NCBI RefSeq assembly: GCF_900106565.1
Contig: NZ_FNNJ01000014.1
Location: forward strand, 1-64,000
Direction: 5' to 3'
Length of the DNA: 64,000 nucleotides
From: Lutibacter oricola
Lineage (GTDB): Bacteria > Bacteroidota > Bacteroidia > Flavobacteriales > Flavobacteriaceae
Shown: in pieces, positions 57,159-64,000 of the stretch
How the letters are laid out: each line of letters opens with the position of its first letter
Numbering within the stretch: position 1 is the first letter of the stretch
Notes under the pieces: generated by a model
Seen by the model: only the letters and a program-made list of their open reading frames with translations
Told to the model about the DNA's origin: nothing
The model's database searches: none
Made by a program: the position numbers and the translations under genes

Positions 57159-60100
57159 ATGAAAAAAGCAATACTTTTCTTATCAATACTATTTTCATTT
57201 AACCATGTATTTTCTCAAGTAACTACAGTACCAACTGTGCCTACTGCAACAAATGAAATTACTATAACTTTAAACACTACTGGTACAGGTTTAGAAAACT
57301 ATACTGGAGATATTTACGCGCATACAGGTGTAACATATGGTGGTGCTCAATGGCAAAATGTTATAAGTGACTGGGGAGAAAATGACCAACCTAAATTAAC
57401 TCAAGACACTACAAACTCTAACTTATATACATTAGTAATTACTCCTAATGTTTATGATTTTTATGGAGTAGCAACTACAGAAACTATTACTGAATTATGT
57501 TTTGTTTTTAGATCAGAAGATGGTTCACTACAAACAAGTCCTAATATTTTTGTAAAAATTTACGAAGAAGGTTTAAATATAGCCTTTACTTCACCTACCA
57601 ATTACTCGGTATATAATTTAAATGACAATATTACTATTTCTGCAGAAGCTTCTATTAATGCAGATTTAGAATTATTTGTTGAAGGAACTTCTATTAAAAC
57701 TTCAGCAAACACAAAAAATATATCTTCTACTTATAATCTTTCCTCAACAGGTAATCATATTTTAAAAGCTACTGCAAATACTTCTTCAGAAAATAAAGAA
57801 ACTGAAATTTCTGTATACGTTAAAACTTCAACTCAAAATATAACAAAACCAAGTAATGCAAACTACGGCGTAACAATAAACAATGATAATTCAGTTACTT
57901 TTTTATTAAAAGCACCTAATAAAAATGATGTATTTTTAATTGGTGATTTTTCTGACTGGCAATTAAATGCAGCCTACCAAATGCATAAAGATGGTGAAGA
58001 TTTTTGGATTACAATTCCAGGTTTAGATATAGACACAGAATATGCGTATCAATATTTTATAGATTATTCAATTAAAGTTGCCGATCCTTATTCGGAAAAA
58101 ATATTAGATCCTTGGACAGATCAATATATTAAAGATGGTAACTATCCAAACTTAAAAGAATACCCAACAAACTTAACTGAAGGTTATGTTTCTACTTTTT
58201 TAATAAACGAAACTCCATACACTTGGAATGTTGCAGATTTTACAAAACCAGCTCAAGATAATTTAATTATTTACGAACTTCATATTAGAGATTTTACTGA
58301 ATCTGACTCTTATAACGAAGCTTTAACAAAACTAGATTATTTAGAAAGTTTAGGTATTAATGCTATTGAATTAATGCCTATAAATGAGTTTGAAGGTGCA
58401 GATAGTTGGGGTTATAACCCTGCATTATATTTTGCACTTGATAAAGCATACGGAACAAAAAACAATTTCAAAAAATTTGTAGATGAATGTCATTCCAGAG
58501 GAATTGCTGTTTTAGCTGATGTTGTTTTTAATCATTCTTACGGACAATCTCCTTTGGCACAAATGTATTGGAATAATGCTGATAACAAACCCGCTGCAGA
58601 TAATCCTTGGTATAACGAAGACCATAATTTTATTGATAATACCTCAGCTCATTGGGGATCAGATTTTAATCACGAATCTACTTATACGGTAAACTTTTTT
58701 AACGATGTTTTATCGTATTGGATAAACGAATATAAAATTGATGGTTTTAGATTCGATTTCACAAAAGGTTTCTCTAACACACAATGGTCTGGTACAGACA
58801 ATTGGGCAAGTACGTATGATGCTGCAAGAATTTCAATTTTAAAAAATTATGCGGACCACGTTTGGAATGAGGCTCCAACTAACAAACCGTATGTAATTTT
58901 TGAACATTTATCTGATAACACAGAAGAAACAGAATTAGCAAATTATGGAATTATGCTATGGGGTAATCTAAACCATAACTACAACCAAAACACTATGGGT
59001 TGGACAAGCGACACAGACGTTTCGTGGATGTCATACAAAGAACGAGGATGGAATACTCCAAATGTTGTTGGTTATATGGAAAGTCATGACGAAGAACGTT
59101 TAATGTATAAAAACTTAACCTATGGAAATGATTCTAACAACGATTATAATGTTAAAAATTTAAATACAGCTTTAGCAAGACAAGAATTAGCTGGTATGTT
59201 CTTTTTCACTATTCCTGGGCCAAAAATGATTTGGCAATTTGGTGAATTAGGTTATGATATTAGTATTGATGAAAATGGTAGAGTTGGTAGAAAACCAATT
59301 CATTGGGATTATGAAAACAATGCTAACAGAAAACACATATACAGTACTTGGCAAACTTTAATTGAATTTAAAAAGCAACAACCAGTTTTTAATTCAACCG
59401 ATTTTACATTAAATGTTGCAAACCTTACAAAAACAATTACTTTAAAACATAGTAGTATGGATGTTGTTTTGGCTGGTAATTTTGATGTTACAGAAAAACC
59501 TGTTACAATTCAGTTTACAAAAACAGGAACTTGGTATGAGTATTTTACAGGTGAAGAAAAAACAATTACTTCAACTTCAGAAAGTATAACATTAAACCCT
59601 GGTGAATACAAATTATATTCAACAGTAAAACTAGCTGATCCCCGTGGAGGTACTTCAACAGACGATAGCGATAATGATGGTGTTGTAGATACAGAAGATT
59701 TATGCCCAAATACAATGGAAGGAGTTACAGTTAATTCAACAGGGTGTAAAATTTTCTCATTAGCTTACAATAACTTTACAATAGAAACTGTTGGTGAAAC
59801 TTGTGATGGAGAAAATAATGGACAACTATTAATTTCAGCAATAGAACCGCTAAACTATACAGCTATACTAGATGGCACAAATTACACTTTTAGTAATTCT
59901 ACAACTATTGAAGGTTTAAGCCCTGGCACATATAATTTATGCATAACTGTTGAAGGTGAAACGTATGAGCAATGCTATTCTATTACTATTGAAGCAGCAG
60001 CAACTATTTCGGGTAAATCCAGTGTCCAGTCGGGTAGAATGAGTGTTATTATTGATGAAGGAACAGCACCTTATAACGTAACTATAAATGGTGTTTCTAT

Positions 60101-60449
60101 ATTTGAAACAAGCTCAAAAACTTTTGATTTTAATATTTTAGAAGGAGATACTATCGAAATTTCTAGTAAAAACGACTGTGAAGGTAAAATTTATGAATCT
60201 ATAAACCATTCTAATTTAGCTACCGTATATCCCAACCCAAATAAAGGGTTATTTGAAATTGTAATTCCTGAAAGTGACAGCCAAGTTAAAGTAGAAATAT
60301 TAAATATATATGGCCAACTTATAAAAAAATTAAACACAAAAATTAGCGCTGGAAAGATTAATATTAATATTGAAAACCTACCAAAAAGTTTGTATATTGC
60401 AAACGTTTACGCAAATAGTAGATATACTTTTAAAATTATAAAAAATTAA
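57159..60449 (+). CDS. T9SS-secreted GH13 alpha-amylase
   Basis: 1096 aa. Signal peptide (FNHVFSQ), an N-terminal carbohydrate-binding-like beta domain (about 20-135), an Ig-like domain (about 140-230), a CBM48-like E-set domain (about 240-330, VTFLLKAPNKNDVFLIGDFSDW) and a GH13 barrel with Asp533 (GFRFDFTKG), Glu582 (VIFEHLSDN) and Asp644 (ESHDEERL). A thrombospondin type-3 calcium loop (DDSDNDGVVDTEDLCPN, about 833-850) and another beta domain follow. The last about 75 residues are a type A sorting domain (VYPNPNKGLFEIVI...GQLIKKLN). It is therefore exported by type IX secretion and processed by PorU, acting first on polymeric starch outside the cell. Confidence 0.95.
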   Translation: MKKAILFLSILFSFNHVFSQVTTVPTVPTATNEITITLNTTGTGLENYTGDIYAHTGVTYGGAQWQNVISDWGENDQPKLTQDTTNSNLYTLVITPNVYDFYGVATTETITELCFVFRSEDGSLQTSPNIFVKIYEEGLNIAFTSPTNYSVYNLNDNITISAEASINADLELFVEGTSIKTSANTKNISSTYNLSSTGNHILKATANTSSENKETEISVYVKTSTQNITKPSNANYGVTINNDNSVTFLLKAPNKNDVFLIGDFSDWQLNAAYQMHKDGEDFWITIPGLDIDTEYAYQYFIDYSIKVADPYSEKILDPWTDQYIKDGNYPNLKEYPTNLTEGYVSTFLINETPYTWNVADFTKPAQDNLIIYELHIRDFTESDSYNEALTKLDYLESLGINAIELMPINEFEGADSWGYNPALYFALDKAYGTKNNFKKFVDECHSRGIAVLADVVFNHSYGQSPLAQMYWNNADNKPAADNPWYNEDHNFIDNTSAHWGSDFNHESTYTVNFFNDVLSYWINEYKIDGFRFDFTKGFSNTQWSGTDNWASTYDAARISILKNYADHVWNEAPTNKPYVIFEHLSDNTEETELANYGIMLWGNLNHNYNQNTMGWTSDTDVSWMSYKERGWNTPNVVGYMESHDEERLMYKNLTYGNDSNNDYNVKNLNTALARQELAGMFFFTIPGPKMIWQFGELGYDISIDENGRVGRKPIHWDYENNANRKHIYSTWQTLIEFKKQQPVFNSTDFTLNVANLTKTITLKHSSMDVVLAGNFDVTEKPVTIQFTKTGTWYEYFTGEEKTITSTSESITLNPGEYKLYSTVKLADPRGGTSTDDSDNDGVVDTEDLCPNTMEGVTVNSTGCKIFSLAYNNFTIETVGETCDGENNGQLLISAIEPLNYTAILDGTNYTFSNSTTIEGLSPGTYNLCITVEGETYEQCYSITIEAAATISGKSSVQSGRMSVIIDEGTAPYNVTINGVSIFETSSKTFDFNILEGDTIEISSKNDCEGKIYESINHSNLATVYPNPNKGLFEIVIPESDSQVKVEILNIYGQLIKKLNTKISAGKININIENLPKSLYIANVYANSRYTFKIIKN

Positions 60450-60451
60450 AA

Positions 60452-61165
60452 ATGAGAAAATTTCTTTATTTAGCAGTTATTGCAGTTGGTTTTTGGTCAT
60501 GTGGTGGATCTAGTGGTGGTGGTGATACTCCTCCAACCCCAGAACCTGAAGAAAACAATGCTCCTTCTAGCCCTAGCTTAACTCAACCAGCAAACAATTT
60601 ATTATGTATTGATAATAATTTAACGTTCCAATGGGGTGCTGCAACAGATCCAGATGGAGATGCTGTAAAATATTTATTAGAAATTTCTACAAATAATCAA
60701 TTCTCATCAATTGAGCATAGTTTTTCTAACTTAACAGGTACTTCAAAATCTGTAACTTTAGATAAAGGTGTTGCTTATTACTGGAGAGTTAAAGCAACAG
60801 ATACTGAAAATGCAAGTAGTGGATATTCTTCTACTTACCAATTTTATACTGAAGGTGTTGGAATAGTAAACCATTTACCTTTTTCTCCAGAATTAATTAG
60901 CCCAGTTTTAAATTCAGTAGTTACTACAGCAGCAACTACTAGTTTAGAATGGAATGCTAGTGATGCTGATACTGCTGACACACTTGCTTATGATGTATAT
61001 TTTGGAACAGATAATCCTCCAGCAACTGTAGTTTCTGCAGATCAAGCAGAAAAAACTTACACTGCTACTATTGCAGGAACAACTACTTACTATTGGAAAG
61101 TTGTTGTAAAAGACGATAAAGGTGGAGCTACAATTGGTCAGGTTTGGAAATTTACAACCGATTAA
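60452..61165 (+). CDS. Surface lipoprotein with two FN3-like domains
   Basis: 237 aa. Signal AVIAVGFWSC with lipidated C17, followed by a Gly/Ser-rich and Pro/Glu-rich linker (GGSSGGGDTPPTPEPEE) likely to lift it off the membrane. Two fibronectin type III-like domains follow: about 40-133 (SLTQPANNLLCIDNNLTFQWGAATDPDGD...YYWRVKATD) and about 141-237 (ELISPVLNSVVTTAATTSLEWNASDADTAD...YYWKVVVKDD). It starts 2 bp after the amylase stop, so the two are translated together. A glycan-binding or spacer role at the cell surface is inferred from position only. Confidence 0.8.
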   Translation: MRKFLYLAVIAVGFWSCGGSSGGGDTPPTPEPEENNAPSSPSLTQPANNLLCIDNNLTFQWGAATDPDGDAVKYLLEISTNNQFSSIEHSFSNLTGTSKSVTLDKGVAYYWRVKATDTENASSGYSSTYQFYTEGVGIVNHLPFSPELISPVLNSVVTTAATTSLEWNASDADTADTLAYDVYFGTDNPPATVVSADQAEKTYTATIAGTTTYYWKVVVKDDKGGATIGQVWKFTTD

Positions 61166-61186
61166 ATTTAGTTTTAAACATATATA

Positions 61187-61220
61187 AAATAAGCCAACTA
61201 ATTAGTTGGCTTATTTTTTT
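61187..61220. terminator. Bidirectional terminator at the end of the sus plus arm
   Basis: A perfect 14+14 bp palindrome (aataagccaactaa and its complement) is followed by a T-run on the plus strand. Its right part overlaps the last codons and stop of the convergent hydrolase gene. Confidence 0.8.
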
Positions 61221-62001
61221 TTATAAACGTTTTAAATGCTGCCCAGTAAGCTTCGCTCCCATCGGTTGAATCCCATAAAGCTCTCGAACCGTGTATTCCT
61301 TCTTTTTCAGATTTAAAATGTGTTAAAACCTCTAAATTTAGTAATGACACTAATTCTTCTAAATCTTTAGTTTCCTTTTTTGACGAAGTAACAAAAACTG
61401 GTTTATCAATTCCTTCAATTAACTCTTTTACATTCATATTTTTAAAATACTCTCCAGGACTAAAAGCAGCTATTGCTTTCACTTTTTTTGAAGATTTACC
61501 AACAAGTAAAGCTAGCGTTGCAGAATAAGAACTACCAACCAACATAATTGGCTGATTCCCATTTGTTTCGTAAACATAATCTATAGCAGCTTCAATATCT
61601 TGTTTAGCATCTAAATAACCTGTTGATAACCCCTTATCTATAGCTTTTAAGACTGTTTCATTCTTTAAACCATTAACTTCTTTTCCTGAACGCTGATCTA
61701 TAGCTACGCAAGAAAACCCCAAATGGTTTAATTTAATTGCAGTATCTCTATATTCCCCTCTGCTATACCCCGCTTGATGACATAATAAAATAGTAGGTTT
61801 CATTTCATTTACCTCATAAAAATCTGCTGAAATTGGCAAACTATCTTTTGAATAAAAAACTTTTTTTACAACAAAAATATTCGGTAACATCTTGTTTTCC
61901 AACTCTTTAGAATCGTTTAGAAAATCTTTTTCTTTTTTTTCAGAAGCAAACTTGCAAGAAGTAATTAAAAAACAGAACATTAAAAAGTAAAATAGCCTCA
62001 T
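61198..62001 (-). CDS. Alpha/beta hydrolase lipoprotein (dienelactone-hydrolase-like)
   Basis: 267 aa with signal FCFLITSC (C16). KPTILLCHQAGYSRGEYRDTAIKLNHLGFSCVAIDQRSG is the N-terminal hydrolase block and oxyanion region. LVGSSYSATLAL carries the nucleophile Ser in GxSxS, the acid is probably in the VFVTSSKKET region, and the His is in EGIHGSRAL. The substrate is unknown. The stop codon lies inside the palindromic terminator shared with the sus arm. Whether it belongs functionally to the alpha-glucan locus cannot be decided. Confidence 0.85.
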   Translation of the reverse strand: MRLFYFLMFCFLITSCKFASEKKEKDFLNDSKELENKMLPNIFVVKKVFYSKDSLPISADFYEVNEMKPTILLCHQAGYSRGEYRDTAIKLNHLGFSCVAIDQRSGKEVNGLKNETVLKAIDKGLSTGYLDAKQDIEAAIDYVYETNGNQPIMLVGSSYSATLALLVGKSSKKVKAIAAFSPGEYFKNMNVKELIEGIDKPVFVTSSKKETKDLEELVSLLNLEVLTHFKSEKEGIHGSRALWDSTDGSEAYWAAFKTFIKKNKPTN

Positions 62002-62085
62002 ATTTTTTTGGTTTTAAAGCTTGAATTAGCGTAAACCAAAGTTAATAAAATGATTTAAATCAGTTTAATCCTAAATTTTTAACTA

Positions 62086-62093
62086 TACATTTG
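62086..62093 (+). promoter_or_regulatory. Putative -7 element upstream of the M48 peptidase gene
   Basis: TACATTTG matches TAnnTTTG in full, 28 bp before the ATG at 62121. No clear TTG lies at -33. Confidence 0.35.
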
Positions 62094-62120
62094 AAAGAAT
62101 CACTTATTTTTACATATGCT

Positions 62121-64000
62121 ATGATAAAAAATGAGATAACTTCATCTGATGAATTTATTAAATCTACAATAAAAGCCATTGTTTCTATTGTTGCATTTAC
62201 ATTGCTATATATACTACTTTTTCTATTAGCGATTGGATTAACTATACTTTGTGGTTATGGTGCTATACTAGTTATAGCAATAAAACCAAATTTTATAACT
62301 TTAGCTCTTGGTTTCGGTCTGGCAAGTATGGGCTTTATGGTACTATTATTTTTAATTAAATTTTTGTTTAAAACACATAAAACAGACAAATCTCATTTAA
62401 TAGAAATAACTAAAAATGAAGAACCTAAATTATTTCAATTAATTGATGAATTAACAACTACAATAGATACACAAAAACCCAAAAGAGTTTATTTATCTCC
62501 AGATGTAAATGCTTCAGTGTTTTACGATTCAAATTTTTGGAGTATGTTTTTTCCTATTAAAAAAAACTTAGTAATTGGTTTAGGATTAATTAATGCATTA
62601 ACTGAAGAAGAATTAAAAGCAATTCTATCTCACGAATTTGCACATTTCTCACAAAGCACTATGAAGGTTGGCAGTTATGTTTATAGCGTAAATAATGTTA
62701 TACACAATCTATTATACGACAATGAATCTTATGAAAATATGATTTCAAAGTGGTCTGAAGCAAGCGGCTATTTTTCTATTTTTATGATATTAGCAGTTAA
62801 AATAGTTTCTGGTATCCAATGGATTCTTAGACAAATGTACAGCTATGTAAATACTCGGTATTTAAAGCTATCTAGAGAAATGGAATTTCAAGCTGATGAA
62901 ATTGCAGCTTATGTAACTGGTTCAACTCCACTTATAAATTCGCTACTAAGAATGGAGCTAATTGATTATTCTTTTAACAATACTATTAGCTTTTATGAAC
63001 AAAAAATTGAAAGTAATATAAAACCAAAAAACATTTATCACAATCAGTTTGATGTTCTTAACTTTCTCGCTGATCAAGACAGTTTAAAAATTAAGCAAGA
63101 TTTACCACAAGTTTCTATAGATGATTTAAACAAGTATAATAAATCTAAACTAAACATAGATAATCAATGGGCTTCTCATCCAAGTACTAAAGATAGGGTT
63201 GAAAAACTAAAGGCAATAAATGTAAAACCTTCAAATGCAAAAAACTCAAGTGCAAACTCAATTTTAAATAGCCATATTAAAAGACAGCAACAATTAACAG
63301 ATCATATTTTTAAAGATGTTGAATATTCAAATAACAACTTTAAAGAATACTCACCTTCAGATTTTATAAACGAATATGAGACATATCATATCGACAATTC
63401 TTTCGATCCTATATTTAAAGGGTATTATGATATAAAAGACATTGCTAATTTTGAGCTTCACCAATTTTTAAATGATGAATCAATTAACTTTAAAAGTTTA
63501 TTCTCTTCTGAAATTTTAGAGGATGTTATACAATATGAAGCTAACAAAACGGACATCGATGTTTTAACCAAAATAAAAAACAAAGAATTTAAAATCAAAA
63601 CTTTTGATTATGATGGAGAAGTATATAACTCCAAACACAGCGCTACAATTATTAATAATTTAAAAAAAGAAACTAAACTTCTAAAAGAAAAAATTCATTC
63701 AAATGATATAAACATTTATTTATTTTTCAAAAAAATTGAAAAAGACAATCTTAAAACAGAAAAACTTACAACTCTTTATAAAAATTACTTTGAATATTAT
63801 AATAAGTTCGAAAACTTAATAACTGTTTATAACGACATTTCAGAAGCATTACATTTTCTACAAAACAACACTAAATTTGAAGCAATAAAAACTAATTTCA
63901 AACAAGTTAAGTTAATAGAAAAACGTTTAAAACAACATATAGACTATCTATACACTAATCAATTATTTAAAACAATTATTACTGCTGATATAGATAAAGT
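62121..64000 (+). CDS. M48-family membrane metallopeptidase (3' end outside window)
   Basis: The frame opens at the ATG at 62121 and is uninterrupted to the window end (626 codons visible). Residues about 20-50 and 60-85 are hydrophobic membrane segments. The zinc site is SHEFAHF (His171, Glu172, His175) with third ligand Glu255 in EMEFQADEIAAY, and WASHPSTKDRVEKL closes the peptidase domain at about 350. This matches M48 (HtpX/Ste24-like) peptidases of the inner membrane. More than 270 further residues follow, mostly Lys/Asn-rich and helical, with no recognised domain; this extension is unusual compared with HtpX (about 290 aa). Confidence 0.88.
   Translation, partial: MIKNEITSSDEFIKSTIKAIVSIVAFTLLYILLFLLAIGLTILCGYGAILVIAIKPNFITLALGFGLASMGFMVLLFLIKFLFKTHKTDKSHLIEITKNEEPKLFQLIDELTTTIDTQKPKRVYLSPDVNASVFYDSNFWSMFFPIKKNLVIGLGLINALTEEELKAILSHEFAHFSQSTMKVGSYVYSVNNVIHNLLYDNESYENMISKWSEASGYFSIFMILAVKIVSGIQWILRQMYSYVNTRYLKLSREMEFQADEIAAYVTGSTPLINSLLRMELIDYSFNNTISFYEQKIESNIKPKNIYHNQFDVLNFLADQDSLKIKQDLPQVSIDDLNKYNKSKLNIDNQWASHPSTKDRVEKLKAINVKPSNAKNSSANSILNSHIKRQQQLTDHIFKDVEYSNNNFKEYSPSDFINEYETYHIDNSFDPIFKGYYDIKDIANFELHQFLNDESINFKSLFSSEILEDVIQYEANKTDIDVLTKIKNKEFKIKTFDYDGEVYNSKHSATIINNLKKETKLLKEKIHSNDINIYLFFKKIEKDNLKTEKLTTLYKNYFEYYNKFENLITVYNDISEALHFLQNNTKFEAIKTNFKQVKLIEKRLKQHIDYLYTNQLFKTIITADIDK

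Overview
The window is AT-rich DNA from a member of the Bacteroidota, almost certainly Flavobacteriaceae; the genus cannot be read from it. The reasons are the SusC/SusD pair, type IX secretion and gliding genes in the order porV-porU / gldJ-murF, type B L31, many lipoproteins, no Shine-Dalgarno sites, and promoters of the Bacteroidota form TTG-N18/19-TAnnTTTG. There are no insertion sequences, no CRISPR array and no rRNA. Two genes are cut by the window edges: a giant surface protein on the left (minus strand) and an M48 peptidase on the right (plus strand).

Layout. (1) 1-4.25 kb: 5' part of a giant FG-GAP/ASPIC-UnbV/Ig-repeat surface protein with four near-identical 255-bp tandem repeats. 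(2) 4.7-7.4 kb: pdhA-pdhC. (3) 7.4-14 kb: a small membrane protein, a conserved intergenic block that is probably an ncRNA, rpmE2, glutaminyl cyclase, and a run of lipoprotein, SDR, SprT-like and DUF389 genes. (4) 14-20 kb: a TonB receptor, tRNA-Tyr and tRNA-Lys, Mla-type ABC genes and a PafA-like phosphatase. (5) 20.2-30.4 kb: a minus-strand run porU-porV-cdd-globin-KASIII-like, divergent from gldJ-murF. (6) 30.4-33.3 kb: pfkA, gapA and a BadF/GlcNAc-kinase-like ATPase. (7) 33.6-61.2 kb: a large alpha-glucan (starch/maltodextrin) utilisation locus. (8) The end: an alpha/beta hydrolase lipoprotein and the partial M48 peptidase.

The alpha-glucan locus has two divergent arms around a LacI-type regulator. 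The plus arm builds the cell-surface machinery: SusC, SusD, a SusE-like starch-binding lipoprotein, an amylase carrying a type IX secretion signal, and an FN3-type surface lipoprotein. The minus arm carries an MFS sugar importer, beta-phosphoglucomutase, GH65 maltose phosphorylase, three GH13 enzymes, a GH31 and a GH97 alpha-glucosidase, and an esterase. The inferred flow is surface amylolysis, SusCD import, periplasmic debranching and trimming, MFS uptake of maltose, and phosphorolysis to glucose plus beta-glucose-1-phosphate and then glucose-6-phosphate. The pfkA and gapA genes lie right beside the end of the catabolic arm.

The most notable observations are these. The SusD-like protein has a complete SusE-type starch-binding module of about 90 residues inserted in its middle, and the next gene carries three copies of the same module. 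A duplicated AACGTT-centred operator-like motif lies upstream of susC, and a near-identical copy lies at a similar distance upstream of pdhA, 46 kb away. The divergent promoters of rpmE2 and glutaminyl cyclase are interleaved. Composite palindromic repeats fill the three widest gaps inside the catabolic arm.
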